Notes: generated by a model from the letters alone, not told the origin. 64,000 nucleotides of DNA from Bryobacteraceae bacterium (GCA_019752335.1 JAIEMJ010000006.1:172616-236615); one strand, 5' to 3'. Shown: positions 44,408-55,282, counted from the first letter of the stretch. Program-made: numbers and translations.

Positions 44408-47400
44408 ATGATGCGTTACTTGTATCTGATTCTGGCCGGTGCGGCCATGCTGGCTGCCCAATCCTTTCAAGGCTCGCTGCGCGGGCGTGTGGTGGATCCG
44501 AACGGCGCTGCTGTTGCGTCCGTGAAGATCACGGTGATCGACGAAGGCACGTCGATCCAGCGGACTACGCTTACCAACACGGAGGGCGAATATACATTTT
44601 CCGCGCTGACGCCGGCCACTTACACGGTGGTGGCCGAGTCAATTGGCTTTAAGCGCCTGGAGGCGCGCGGGGTGGTGGTGGCGACGCAAGCGTCGGTGAC
44701 GGCGGACTTGCGCTTGGAATTGGGCCAAGTCACCGAGTCAGTCAATGTGACGGGCGAGTCCGCTCTGATCGATACGGCGACGGCTTCGAATGGCCAAGTG
44801 ATTGACCGTCAGAAGCTGATTGATTTGCCGAACCTGGGCCGCAATCCATTTATGCTGTCGAAGCTATCGGAAGCGGTGGTGCAGGTGGGCAATCCGAAGT
44901 TTAATCGCATGCAGGACCAGTCGGGCTCGTCGGCGATTTCGATTGCTGGTGGTCCGGTGCGGGGCAATAACTACACGTTGGATGGCATCTCAATCACAGA
45001 CTCGGTAAATCGCGCGGTGATTATTCCGTCGATTGAGGCCGTGGAAGACATGAAGGTGCAATCGAATACGTATGACTCGGAGTTAGGCCGCACCGGCGGC
45101 GGTACGTTCAATACCTTCTTGCGGTCGGGGACGAATCAGGTGCATGGGTCGGCGTTTGGCTATGTACGGGAGACGGCTTGGCTCGCGAATAACTTCTTTT
45201 CGAATCGTGCCGGATCACCGATTATTAATCAGCCGTTCCGGAACTTCGGCGGGTCATTCGGAGGACCCATCCGGATTCCGAAAATATACGACGGCCGCAA
45301 CCGGACCTTCTTCTGGATTACGGGGGAAGCTTACCGGCAAACCGAAGCGGCGGGCACGCGGTTGGCTGTGCCCACGGCGCGCGAACGGCTGGGTGACTTC
45401 TCGCAGACCAAGAGCGTCGTTCCCGGTAGTGACGCCCTGCAGTTGGTTTTTGATCCACTTTCGGCTGTGAACGGTTCCGCGCGGACGCCGTTTCCCGGTA
45501 ACATCATTCCGCCAGGCCGGGTGAATGCGATTGGCCGTAATATGGCCTCCTACTATCCGCTGCCCAATGTAGCCGCGGACCGCTACGGCGCCCTCAATTA
45601 CGATGCTTCGATTGGCGCTTACAACCGGGCGGATCAAACCACCTGGAAAGTGGATCACGAGATCGCTAAATGGTGGCGCGCTTCCGCTTCTTACTTGCAT
45701 TACGGCAGCCGGGAGCCTGCGAATGCCTGGTGGGGCGGCGTCGCGACGCCGAATCAGGCTGTGCTTTTCCGCAAGGTAGATGCGACCCAGGTGAATTCCA
45801 CCTTAACGCCGACGCCGACCATGGTGATCGCCGTGCGCTATGGCTTCAATCGTTTCCCGAATTTCTCCACGCCGACCAGCTTGGGCTTTGATCTGACGCA
45901 ACTCGGCCTACCCGCTTCTCTGGCGAGCGCAACCAAGTTCTCCGCCTTTCCCAGCCTGACGGTGGGCGGTTTGCAGAGCTACGGTGGCGGCACCACTTCG
46001 CAGAGCGTCTATCATTCGAAGAGCTTCAACACGACGGTGTCGAAATTCATGGGCAAACACAGCGTGAAAGGCGGTTTCGACTTCCGGCTGATCCAACACG
46101 ACGGCGCGCCTGCGGTGGGTCCGAGTAGCTTCACCTTTGGCGATGTATTTACGCGGAGCCTGCCCAACCAGAACGTCATCGGTACGGGCGCTGGCCTGGC
46201 GACGATGTTACTCGGCTACCCGACGGATGGCGCGATGGTGGCCACCACGAACTTCTATAACTTCGCGAAGTACTATGCGGGATTCGTGCAGGATGACTGG
46301 CGGGTAAGTTCAAAACTGACCGTGAACATGGGTCTACGCTATGAACATGAGACGGGGCCGGCGGATCGGAATAACAACTTCATCGTGGGCTTCGATCCGG
46401 CCGTGGCGAGTCCGCTGCAACGCACGGTGCCGGAGCCGAAGATCGCCGGTGGCGTGATGTATGCGGGCGCGGGCGACTATGACCGGTATGCAGGAAATCC
46501 GAACCGTCACAAATTCTCGCCGCGCATTGGCGCCGCCTACGCGGTGAATGCGAAGACGGCGATCCGCGGCGGCTATGGCATCTTCTGGGCGCCGCTGGCC
46601 TTCACTTTTCAGTCGACCATTGGTTACTCGCAGTCGACACCGATTATCGGCTCGCTCGACAACAACGTCACTCCGGCGACGACTTTGAATAATCCGTATC
46701 CGAACGGCTTGCTGCGGCCAGTCGGAAACGGTGACGGGCTGCTTACCGGCGTAGGCCAGGCTTTGGGTATACCGGACAAGGATGCTCGCTCTGGTTACGT
46801 GCAGCAATACTCTTTTGATCTTCAGCGGCAATTGGCGGGCAACGTCGTATTGGGTATTGGCTACATCGGCTCAAAGAGTTTGCAACTGGCCCAGGGCGGA
46901 CGCAACATCAACCAATTGGACCCGCAATTCCTTTCGTTGGGCAGTGCGCTGAATCAGACGGTGCCGAATCCGATGTTTCAGCGCGGCGGCGTACTCGGCG
47001 TGGGCGGCGCGACGATTTCGCGCTCGCAGTTGCTGCGGCCGTTTCCCCAGTTCGTGTCGGTTACCTTAAGTAACTCTGACACCAATCGCGCCGTGTATCA
47101 TGCCCTCTATGTGAAAGTGCAACGACGCTTCAGCATGGGCGTGACGGCGCTCGCGACTTACACGCGCTCGCAGAATATGGATCAAGCATACGGCGCGGCC
47201 GCGGCGAATGACTTTTCGGGAACAGCGGGCGGCCCGCAAAACGCTTACGCGCCACGTAACGAGTACGGTTTGTCGTCGAGCCACACGCCGAACCGGCTGT
47301 CTTTGTCGGGCACCTACGAATTGCCGCTCGGTAAGAATAAGCGCTTTCTGGGATCGAATCGGTGGATGGACGTGGCGGCGGGGGGGTGGTCAGTCAATGT

Positions 47401-47836
47401 GGTGAGCGTGATGCAATCGGGCTATCCATTGTCGGTTACCCAACCGAATGACAACAGTGTGATTGGGGCGAACCATATGCGGCCCAACGCGACGGGCGCG
47501 AATCCGCAGCCGGATTTACCGTTTAATAAACGGATCGACGGCTGGTTCAGCCGCAACGCTTTTTCGGTGGCGCCGCAATTTACGTTCGGTAACTTGAGCC
47601 GCACGATTTCGCTGCGCGGGCCGGGGCAGATTAACTTCGACGTGTCGGTGTTTAAGACGTTCTCGATTGGCGAGCGGTTGAAGGCGCAGTTCCGCGCGGA
47701 GAGCTTAAACGTGACCAACACCCCGATGTTCTACGCGCCGAATACGGTGTTCAGCAGTTCCGCGGCGTTCGGCGTGATTAGCAGTCAGGCGAATTTCCCC
47801 CGCCTGGTGCAGTTGGGCGTCCGCTTTTTTCTCTAA
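44408..47836 (+). CDS. TonB-dependent outer-membrane receptor, Oar-like (receptor 4)
   Basis: An 1142-residue receptor: leader (RYLYLILAGAAMLAAQ), regulatory domain (about 20-105: GSLRGRVVDPNGAAVASVKI, GEYTFSALTPATYTVVAES), plug with LPNLGRNPFMLSKLSEAV and GNNYTLDGISITDSVNRA, NTYDSELGRTGGG, then the barrel (GGPIRIPKIYDGRNRTFFW, FVQDDWRVSSKLTVNMGLRY) ending PRLVQLGVRFFL. AGGAG precedes two adjacent ATG codons at 44408 and 44411. The 106 bases after the aminotransferase contain only short GC-rich inverted repeats. The rsgA gene begins 8 bases after its stop, without functional relation. Confidence 0.9.
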   Translation: MMRYLYLILAGAAMLAAQSFQGSLRGRVVDPNGAAVASVKITVIDEGTSIQRTTLTNTEGEYTFSALTPATYTVVAESIGFKRLEARGVVVATQASVTADLRLELGQVTESVNVTGESALIDTATASNGQVIDRQKLIDLPNLGRNPFMLSKLSEAVVQVGNPKFNRMQDQSGSSAISIAGGPVRGNNYTLDGISITDSVNRAVIIPSIEAVEDMKVQSNTYDSELGRTGGGTFNTFLRSGTNQVHGSAFGYVRETAWLANNFFSNRAGSPIINQPFRNFGGSFGGPIRIPKIYDGRNRTFFWITGEAYRQTEAAGTRLAVPTARERLGDFSQTKSVVPGSDALQLVFDPLSAVNGSARTPFPGNIIPPGRVNAIGRNMASYYPLPNVAADRYGALNYDASIGAYNRADQTTWKVDHEIAKWWRASASYLHYGSREPANAWWGGVATPNQAVLFRKVDATQVNSTLTPTPTMVIAVRYGFNRFPNFSTPTSLGFDLTQLGLPASLASATKFSAFPSLTVGGLQSYGGGTTSQSVYHSKSFNTTVSKFMGKHSVKGGFDFRLIQHDGAPAVGPSSFTFGDVFTRSLPNQNVIGTGAGLATMLLGYPTDGAMVATTNFYNFAKYYAGFVQDDWRVSSKLTVNMGLRYEHETGPADRNNNFIVGFDPAVASPLQRTVPEPKIAGGVMYAGAGDYDRYAGNPNRHKFSPRIGAAYAVNAKTAIRGGYGIFWAPLAFTFQSTIGYSQSTPIIGSLDNNVTPATTLNNPYPNGLLRPVGNGDGLLTGVGQALGIPDKDARSGYVQQYSFDLQRQLAGNVVLGIGYIGSKSLQLAQGGRNINQLDPQFLSLGSALNQTVPNPMFQRGGVLGVGGATISRSQLLRPFPQFVSVTLSNSDTNRAVYHALYVKVQRRFSMGVTALATYTRSQNMDQAYGAAAANDFSGTAGGPQNAYAPRNEYGLSSSHTPNRLSLSGTYELPLGKNKRFLGSNRWMDVAAGGWSVNVVSVMQSGYPLSVTQPNDNSVIGANHMRPNATGANPQPDLPFNKRIDGWFSRNAFSVAPQFTFGNLSRTISLRGPGQINFDVSVFKTFSIGERLKAQFRAESLNVTNTPMFYAPNTVFSSSAAFGVISSQANFPRLVQLGVRFFL

Positions 47837-47844
47837 CTCGCCAG

Positions 47845-48894
47845 GTGGTATCCTTCGGCTTGGTAGCAACTCTCACCGGCCTGGGCTGGAACCACCACTG
47901 GGAAGCGGCATTCGCGCCGTTTGCCACCACGCACATTGCGGGCCGCATCCGCTTAGTGCATCGCGGGAAGTTTGACGTCTTCACCGAATTCGGTGAGTTC
48001 GACGCGGAACCGAATCCAAAGCTACGGCCTGGGAAAGACCGCGCGGTGACCGGCGACTGGGTGGCGCTGACGCCCGACGGCACGCGCATCGACGCTATTC
48101 TGCCGAGGCGCACGGCGTTTGTGCGCCGTGATCCCGGTGACCGGATGCGTCCGCAAGCCATCGCGGCCAACGCGGACGTGGCGTTTCTGGTGATGGGGCT
48201 CGATCTCGATTACAACGTCCGGCGCCTGGAACGGTATCTATATCTCACCGCGGAAAGCGGGGCGCGGCCGGTGATTGTGCTGAACAAAAGCGACCTGTGC
48301 GACGACCTGGCCACCTGTGTGCGCGAGTGCGAGAAGCTAGCGCCGCTGGTGGTGCTGAATGCGCGCGCGGGCGAGGGCATCGGGTTGCTTTCGGCGCAAA
48401 TGCAGCCGCACGAGACGGCGGTGTTGCTCGGGAGCTCTGGCGCGGGTAAGTCGACGATTGCGAACCGGCTGCGCGGCAATGAACTGATCCCCACGGCGCC
48501 GGTGCGCGAGCACGATTCGCGCGGCCGGCACACGACGACGAGGCGCGAACTGATACAACTGGAGCAGGGCTGGCTGCTGATGGACGTGCCCGGCATGCGC
48601 GGCTTGCAGGTGTGGACGCCGCACAATCCGCAAGCGCTGGACATCGCCTTCCACGACGTCGCGGCGATCCTGGCCGAAGGCTGCCGCTTCAGCGACTGCC
48701 GGCACGACGAGGAGCCCGGCTGCCTGATCCGCGCGGCGCTGGAGAGTGGCCAACTCGACGAAGGCCGCTGGGATAACTACTGCAAGCTGCGAGGGGAACT
48801 TACTCGCCTGGGCGAGGCGACGGAGTTACAAGCGAAGGAGAAGGAGAAGCAGCGCTGGAAGAGCCTGCGGAAGAAGGCGGGCTTGCGGACCTAA
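47845..48894 (+). CDS. rsgA: Ribosome small-subunit-dependent GTPase A
   Basis: A 349-residue RsgA/YjeQ protein that releases assembly factors from the maturing 30S subunit. The GTPase motifs appear in the circularly permuted order of the family: VLNKSDLCDD (G4) first, then GSSGAGKSTIANRL (G1), HDSRGRHTTTRRELI (G2) and LMDVPGMRGLQVW (G3). An N-terminal OB-fold precedes them, and the C-terminal zinc site is seen in CRFSDCRHDEEPGC. The start is GTG 47845; a TTG a few codons later is possible. It sits 8 bases downstream of receptor 4, and its 3' end overlaps the truncated acetyltransferase frame by 95 bases. Confidence 0.92.
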   Translation: MVSFGLVATLTGLGWNHHWEAAFAPFATTHIAGRIRLVHRGKFDVFTEFGEFDAEPNPKLRPGKDRAVTGDWVALTPDGTRIDAILPRRTAFVRRDPGDRMRPQAIAANADVAFLVMGLDLDYNVRRLERYLYLTAESGARPVIVLNKSDLCDDLATCVRECEKLAPLVVLNARAGEGIGLLSAQMQPHETAVLLGSSGAGKSTIANRLRGNELIPTAPVREHDSRGRHTTTRRELIQLEQGWLLMDVPGMRGLQVWTPHNPQALDIAFHDVAAILAEGCRFSDCRHDEEPGCLIRAALESGQLDEGRWDNYCKLRGELTRLGEATELQAKEKEKQRWKSLRKKAGLRT

Positions 48895-49232
48895 GCATGT
48901 GCAGATGCGGGATGCCGTCCTCGAGGTAATTGTCGCCGTCGCGGACGAAGCCGAAGCTACCGTAGAAGGCTTCGAGATAAGCCTGCGCGCCGATGCGAAT
49001 CGGCACTAATCCCCAGCGGCGCTCCACCGCGGCGATGGCTTGCCGCATGAGTTCGCGCCCCACGCCCTGGCCGCGGCAGGCCGCGGCGGTGACGACGCGG
49101 CCGATGGCTGCTTGCTCGTAGTAGTCCCCCGGAGCGAAGAGCCGTGCGCACGCTAGCACGATGCCGTCGGCGGTACCCAGGAGATGGAAGGCGTGGAAGT
49201 CCTGGTTGTCCATGTCTTCAAACAAGCACTGT
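48800..49232 (-). pseudogene. ElaA-like GNAT acetyltransferase, N-terminus missing
   Basis: From QCLFEDMDNQD onward the frame matches ElaA-type N-acetyltransferases: AIGRVVTAAACRGQGVGREL (acetyl-CoA loop RGQGVG), IGAQAYLEAFYGSFGFVRDG and EDGIPHLHML. ElaA proteins have about 30 more residues before this point (ending VFVVEQ), which are absent; the upstream codons encode a Cys/Thr-rich stretch with no similarity. The break coincides with the start of a truncated receptor on the other strand. At the 3' side the frame runs about 30 codons past the usual end, antisense to rsgA, ending at 48800. Residual activity cannot be excluded. Confidence 0.7.
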
Positions 49233-49270
49233 GGCGAGTCAGTGCAGCGGCAGCACGTCGAGGCTGCCAA

Positions 49271-51872
49271 TGTCGGCGGCCCGATATTCATACCGAAGCT
49301 CTACGATGGCCGCAACAAGACCTTCTTCTTTTTCGCGGGAGAACGGTCACGCGCGAAGAATTACTCGAGCACGGATTTGATTTCGCTGCCGATCGCAGCC
49401 TTTCGCAACGGTGACTTCCGCCGTTACACCAACGCGGCAGGACAAATGGTGCCGCTCTATGATCCTCTGGATGCGAATGGCAATGTGATCGCGAACGGCT
49501 CCGCCCGGCTGCCCATGCAGTGCAATGGGGTGCTGAATGTGATCTGTCCGGAGCGCATCAGCCCCGTCGCGCGCACGATATTTGGCCAATTGCCGCTGCC
49601 GGATAGCCCCGATGTGGTGTTCAACAATACGCGGGCGAGAAATAACGGCGGCCGGACGCCGGGAGCCTGGCAGGGCGTCTACTCGATCAAGGGTGACCAT
49701 AATATTACCAGTAAGTTGAAAGTGAACGGCATGTTCAGCCGCCAATACTTCGACAGCTATCCGCTGGTGGGGCCGATTCCCGGTCCCCTGGCGGAGGCTT
49801 TTCAGGAGTTTGGCCACATTCGTTACTGGCGTTTCAACGCGGATTACACGCTCAAGCCGAATCTGCTCAACCATTTCACCTTCGGACTCAATCAACGTAA
49901 GTTGGGCGAAGGGCCAAATCTGGGTTTGCCGGATACTTACCGGCAAGCGACATTGCTACCTGGAGTGATGGGGTCAGGTGGCCAGAAGGCGCCAAATTAT
50001 ACGAAGTACAACACGGAGTTCGGAAATTTCGGCGGCAGCGTGTTTACGGAGTCGCCGGGCCGCACGATCAACATGAGCGATCAGCTCTCCTGGGTGAAGG
50101 GCCGCCACAATATCAAGTTTGGCGGCAGCTACATGAATATCAGTTACCGCCGGATCGATTGCAATAACTGCGCGGGATCGTTGAGCTACAGCGCGGCAGG
50201 CACAGGAAACCCCAGCGTCAGCGGCCAAACCGGTATCGGCTTTGCGTCCTTTCTGCTTGGCTTGCCCAGTGGCGGCTCGTTCAATTTTGGCGCGGATATC
50301 GACTTCCGCTATAAGTACTACGCTGGCTACATCCAGGACGACTTTAAGGTGAGCCGGAAACTCAGCCTGAATCTCGGTTTGCGCTACGACTATAGTATTC
50401 CCCGGCGGGAAGCGGCGCTGCAGAATAGCAACTTCAATCCCACGATTCCGAATCCAGCGGCCGGGAATTTGCCGGGCGCCTTGGAGTTTGCTTCGAGCCA
50501 ACGTCCCGTTCTGGTCTATACGCGCAAGAACGCTTTCGCCCCTCGGTTGGGCTTCGCCTACCAGGTCTCATCGAAGACCGTCGTGCGCGGCGGCGGTGCG
50601 ATCATGTGGGACATCATTCGCGAAGACAACAATGCTGACACGGGCATTCAGGGCTTTGGCGGCGGGTTCGGATCGATTGCGAACAACCTGTCGAACGGAA
50701 TTGCCTTCACGCAGCGGAACGGATTGAATGACTTTCGGGCGTTTGTCGAGGGCCAACGGCCTCCGCAGTTGAATCCGGGGTTGGGGGTGAATGGCAGTGT
50801 TACTTACAAATTGGGCGAGTCCGGCAAGCCCGGTTACTATGGGGACTATAACTTTACGGTTGAGCACAGCTTCACGCCCTCCACGGTTCTTCGTACTAGC
50901 TTTCACGCGAACTATGGGATCAAGATCTTTCAGGGCGGCCTGGACTTTAACCAGCTCGACCCCAAGTATTTCTCTATTTACGGAAACTTACTCACCTCAC
51001 CGCTGAGCAGTGTGCTGAATAACCCGATCCTGGCCTCTGCCGGATTCAAGCTCCCCTATCCGGGCTTTCCTACGAACCTACAATTGCAGCAGGCGTTGCG
51101 GCCCTTCCCGCAGTACACCGGCTTCGGCTCCGTGGTCTCGCAGACCGGCCACAGCACTTACAACGGCCTGGAGATGAGTTTTCAGAAGCGCTATTCGCAG
51201 GGCCTGTGGCTGATGACTTCTTACACCTTCTCCAAGACGCTGGTGAGCCAGAATGGGCAAAACGTCTATAACCAGCAAACGGAGAAAGTGGTGAGCGGGG
51301 CGAATCGGCCGCATGTCTACACGTTGGGCTACGTCTGGGATTTGCCTGTCGGGAAAGGAAAGGCGCTCGGCGCCGGGCTGCATCCAGCGGCGAACCTGGT
51401 GCTCGGGAACTGGAGCATCTCGGCGGTACACCGGTATCAGAGCGGGTCGCCGATTAGCGTGGGCGGTTGTGCTCAGGTGCTGGCTGGGGCGGGTGCGGCG
51501 CGTTGTAGCTATGTGCCCGGTCAACCCCTCCTCAATCCGAACTATGACCGCACGAATCCGAATAGCCCCTACTTGAACCGGGCAGCCTTCGTGCAGCCGG
51601 CCAACTTCGTCTACGGCAATGTCCCCGCGGTGATTCCCCAGTTGTATCAGCCGAACCAACTGAGTGAGGACTTGGCTGCCAGCAAGAATTTCCCCTTTGG
51701 CCGCAGCGAGAAGAATAACATCGAGTTTCGCGCGTCGGCCTTTAACGTCGCCAATCGCCATTTGATGGGCGGCTTGAATACCAGCAGCACCAGCGCCACG
51801 TTCGGTATCTTCTCGAACCCTCAATCCAATTTGCCGCGCAACTTACAGTTCAGTGTCCGGGTGAGCTTCTAA
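49271..51872 (+). pseudogene. TonB-dependent receptor lacking its N-terminal third (receptor 5)
   Basis: The frame begins abruptly at VGGPIFIPKLYDGRNKTFFF, a motif that lies near residue 284 in receptor 4, and continues as an intact barrel (YIQDDFKVSRKLSLNLGLRY, NGLEMSFQKRYSQGLWLMTS) to PRNLQFSVRVSF. Signal peptide, regulatory domain and plug are missing; upstream in-frame codons read antisense to the acetyltransferase and give no leader. Without these it cannot reach or gate the outer membrane. About 867 residues remain, free of stops or frameshifts, so the truncation is probably recent. The serine hydrolase gene starts one base after its stop. Confidence 0.8.
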
Positions 51873-51873
51873 G

Positions 51874-53082
51874 ATGCAGTTACTGTTGGCATGTAGCTTA
51901 CTATTCGCAGACGAGTACTTCCCCCCGCCGGACTCGGGCGGCGGCTGGCGCACCTTGAAAGACGCCGCGGCCATCCGCAAGACCACGGGCGTCGACGTAA
52001 AGAAGCTGGATCAGGCTTTTGAGTACGCCTCGCGCAGCAGCCAGCATGGCGGCCTGTTAGTCGTGCGGCACGGTTGGCTCATCTACGAACGCTACTACGG
52101 CCGTGGCCACCGGGAGGCGAATCCCGCTTCGGCTTCGGTGGGCAAAGCCTACGTCAGCGCCGCGTTGGGAATTCTCCTCGCCGAGAAGGCGCCGGCCTTC
52201 CCTGAAGGTCTCGATACGCGCGTCTTTACGAGTAAGTATCTCCCCGAAGCCCTGCCACTCGACGATCCGCGCAAGGCGGAGATTACGCTGGGCCAGTTAC
52301 TCTCGATGTCGGCCGGTCTGCACGGCGAAGGCGCGAATCCCGGTTTCGTGAATGGAGAGCCGGCGGTGAAGTTGACTGCGCTCCCGCGTCCGGATCCACC
52401 GCTTGGGCAGGATTTGAGCGCTCTCCGGACGCCGCTGTGGACCGCACCGGGCGCGGGATACTCTTATGCGTCGGCTTCGCCGCATGTGGCCTCCATCGTG
52501 CTGCGCAACATAGCAGGCATGGAGTTGCACGACTACCTCAACGTCAAAGTGGGCCAACCGCTTGGCTGGGGGCCTTGGGCCTGGGCGCGCCGTCGCGGCG
52601 ATACAGAGTTGCCGCATACTCCGGGTGGAGGCGACATCGCGCTACGCTCGACGGACCATCTCCGCTTTGCCTACGCGCTTTTGCACCAAGGCCGCTGGCA
52701 GAAACAGCAAGTGATCCCCGCCGCCTATGTGGAATTGTGTGGCAAGGCGACCAAGTGGAACGCACACGCGCCGATGAGCCTGATGTTCGAGAACAACGCT
52801 GACGGGCATGTGGCGGGCGCGCCGCGCGATGCATTCTTCAAGTCCGGTGGTGGCGGCTTTGGGTTGATCGTGATTCCGTCGCTGGATATGGTGATCTACA
52901 AGATGGCCGGCGACGATGGGCAGTACAACCCCGCGCGCACGGGGCTGAAGCAGGACTATCCTTACGACGGCTCGCGCGACCGTTGGAAGCCGGCCGCGCG
53001 CAGCCAGTTCAGCGACGGGTCCATCGGCGTCGATGACGGCGTGCGCCGCGTGCTGGAGATGGTGGCCGCGGCGGTAATCTAA
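51874..53082 (+). CDS. Secreted serine hydrolase, beta-lactamase (class C) fold
   Basis: A 402-residue protein with a short leader (MQLLLACSLLFAD) and the penicillin-binding-protein-like fold: the nucleophile motif SVGK in SASASVGKAYVS (SxxK), the YxS-type second motif in GYSYASASPH, and a C-terminal HVAGAPRDAFFKSGGGGFGL with the third-motif region. Relatives are esterases, peptidases and carboxypeptidases rather than true lactamases. It is placed one base downstream of the truncated receptor and 4 bases upstream of the DUF1549 gene, so it may be co-transcribed with the latter. Its promoter is unclear because the receptor start is lost. Confidence 0.8.
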   Translation: MQLLLACSLLFADEYFPPPDSGGGWRTLKDAAAIRKTTGVDVKKLDQAFEYASRSSQHGGLLVVRHGWLIYERYYGRGHREANPASASVGKAYVSAALGILLAEKAPAFPEGLDTRVFTSKYLPEALPLDDPRKAEITLGQLLSMSAGLHGEGANPGFVNGEPAVKLTALPRPDPPLGQDLSALRTPLWTAPGAGYSYASASPHVASIVLRNIAGMELHDYLNVKVGQPLGWGPWAWARRRGDTELPHTPGGGDIALRSTDHLRFAYALLHQGRWQKQQVIPAAYVELCGKATKWNAHAPMSLMFENNADGHVAGAPRDAFFKSGGGGFGLIVIPSLDMVIYKMAGDDGQYNPARTGLKQDYPYDGSRDRWKPAARSQFSDGSIGVDDGVRRVLEMVAAAVI

Positions 53083-53086
53083 GAAG

Positions 53087-55282
53087 ATGATGAGGCTCCT
53101 GATTTTGTGGCTGGCGGCGTCGCTGTTCGCGGCGGATCCGGTAAAGGCCCCCGCCCCCAAGGCGCCACCGGCCGTAAAGATGCCCATAGTGCCGCCGATG
53201 TCGAAGCGGCCGCGATTGTGGTCCTTGCAGCCCCTGGTCCGCCCGCCCGTGCCGGCCAGCCGGCCGAATCCAATCGATGCATTCGTGGAGATGATGTACG
53301 CGCAGAAGGGCGTAACGCCCTTGGGTGCGGCCGATCCGGCGACGTTGGTGCGGCGCGTCTATCTCGACCTTACCGGCATTCCGCCCACACCGGCGGAGCA
53401 GGCTGCCTACCTCAATGATCCGTCCCCGGAGGCCTATGAGAAACTGCTGGACCGTTTGCTGGCCAGCGAGCAACACGGTGTCCGCTATGGCCGCCACTGG
53501 CTCGACGTGCTTCGCTACGCCGACCAGGAGGAACTCATGTACGCCGCGCCCGGCATTCACTTTTGGCGTGACTGGGTGATCAACGCGGTGAACGCTGATG
53601 TGCCGTATGACCAGTTTGTGCGCGCGCAGTTAACCGGCTATCGCACCGCGGAGCGCACCAAGATCCAAGCCGTCGGCCGCCGCACTCCGGTGGAGCGCCG
53701 CCCCGATGACCTCTTCGCACTGGGCTTTCTGGCCCGGGGCGCGGTGAATCGCGATAGCAAGGATCTCGGGGAGTTGCAGATTGCCGCGGTAGAGACGGTC
53801 TCTACGGCGTTTCTGGGGATGACCGTCGGATGCGCGAAGTGCCACGACCACATGTACGATCCGATCCCACAGAAAGACTTCTACGCGATGAAGGCGCTTT
53901 TCGATCCGCTGGTGATCCGGAAGCAGACCCTGGCGACACCGTCGGATTTAGTGGTTTACGGCAAGCAACTCGAGGAGTTCGAGCGGCAACGCCAATTGCT
54001 GGAGACGCCGGTGAACGCCCTTACCGAACCTTATCGCGCCAAGCTCTACGCGGAGCGGGTGGCGATGTTACCGGCCGACGTGCAGACTGTCATCAGGAAA
54101 CCAGAACGCGCGCGGTCCGTTGCCGAACAGAAGATTGCAGATGACTATTTCCCGGTGTTGCGCATCGACACGGACAAGATTGAAGAGATCATGTCCGAGA
54201 GCGACAAGGCCACTTACAAAGAGTTACGCGCGAAGTTGAATCAACTGAATGGCCCTACACGCCGGCAACTGGTGAAGGACTTGCCCGCCTTCTGGACCGT
54301 CGAAGTGGATCGCGGCTTGGAACGCGAAAAGAGTTACATTCTGACCAGCGGCGACCCGGAGCGTCCGGAGAAGAATCATCCCGTTGAACCCGGCTGGCCC
54401 TTCTACTCTGGCCAACCGGATCTGCGCGAAGGCCGGGTGGAGGCCTTCACTGACTGGTTAACCGCCAAAGAGAATCCGCTCTTCGCTCGCGTCGCGGTGA
54501 ACCGGCTGTGGCAATGGCATTTCGGGGAAGGGCTGCAAAAATCCTCCAGCGACTTTGGCCTGATGGGCGGCCGGCCGAGTAACTTACCGTTGCTCGATTG
54601 GTTAGCCTCCGAGTTTATCGCGCGCGGCTACAGCATGAAGCAAATGCATAAGCTGATCATGACCTCGCGCACTTACCGCCTGGCGAGCCATGGCAGCCCC
54701 GAGTTCGTGAAGAAGAATCTGGCCGCGGACCCTGGCCAACGCTTTCTGTGGGGCTTCCGTTTGCGGCGGCTGGAAGCGGAAGCGATTTGGGATTCGATTC
54801 TTACGGCGGCGGGGAACCTGGATACAACCTTGGGCGGGCCGTCGTTCGATATCGAAACGCGCGTTCCGCGCCGGGGCATGGCGGCAACAGAAGCGAAGAC
54901 GAATCGCCGCGGCGCATACATCGTGCGTGGTTTTTCTACCAGTCGCGAAGTAGTTCCGAATTTTCTCCAGGCCTTCGACGTCGATGACGGGCGCGCGCCG
55001 TGCCCGTTGCGCACGCAAACCGTCACCGCTCCCCAAGGTCTGTTCCTGATGAATAGCGCCGAAGTGGAAAAGGCCAGCGCTCAATTTGCGGAGCGTCTGC
55101 GCCAAGCTTCTGGAGACGACCTAAGTGGGGCAGTAGATTTGGCCTACCGCACCGCGCTGAGCCGTCCGCCGTCGGCCAAGGAAAAGGATCAGGCTTTGAG
55201 TTACCTGGCCAATGACGCCAGCCGGCTGAAGAATTTCGCGTGGCTGGTGCTGAACCTGGACGAATTTATCTACGTGCAGTAA
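53087..55282 (+). CDS. DUF1549/DUF1553 protein without the N-terminal cytochrome domain
   Basis: A 731-residue exported protein (leader LLILWLAASLFAAD, then a proline-rich linker). DUF1549 spans about 65-260 (YLDLTGIPPTPAEQAAYLND, RYGRHWLDVLRYADQEEL, VGCAKCHDHMYDPIPQKDFY) and DUF1553 about 440-720 (ARVAVNRLWQWHFGEGLQKS, RLASHGSPEFV, TAPQGLFLMNSAEV). In contrast to the 1050-residue paralogue at 31312 it lacks the first CxxCH domain and the carbohydrate-binding-like insert, keeping only CAKCH. It is followed after 3 bases by the DUF1501 gene. The function of the pair is unproven. Confidence 0.88.
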   Translation: MMRLLILWLAASLFAADPVKAPAPKAPPAVKMPIVPPMSKRPRLWSLQPLVRPPVPASRPNPIDAFVEMMYAQKGVTPLGAADPATLVRRVYLDLTGIPPTPAEQAAYLNDPSPEAYEKLLDRLLASEQHGVRYGRHWLDVLRYADQEELMYAAPGIHFWRDWVINAVNADVPYDQFVRAQLTGYRTAERTKIQAVGRRTPVERRPDDLFALGFLARGAVNRDSKDLGELQIAAVETVSTAFLGMTVGCAKCHDHMYDPIPQKDFYAMKALFDPLVIRKQTLATPSDLVVYGKQLEEFERQRQLLETPVNALTEPYRAKLYAERVAMLPADVQTVIRKPERARSVAEQKIADDYFPVLRIDTDKIEEIMSESDKATYKELRAKLNQLNGPTRRQLVKDLPAFWTVEVDRGLEREKSYILTSGDPERPEKNHPVEPGWPFYSGQPDLREGRVEAFTDWLTAKENPLFARVAVNRLWQWHFGEGLQKSSSDFGLMGGRPSNLPLLDWLASEFIARGYSMKQMHKLIMTSRTYRLASHGSPEFVKKNLAADPGQRFLWGFRLRRLEAEAIWDSILTAAGNLDTTLGGPSFDIETRVPRRGMAATEAKTNRRGAYIVRGFSTSREVVPNFLQAFDVDDGRAPCPLRTQTVTAPQGLFLMNSAEVEKASAQFAERLRQASGDDLSGAVDLAYRTALSRPPSAKEKDQALSYLANDASRLKNFAWLVLNLDEFIYVQ

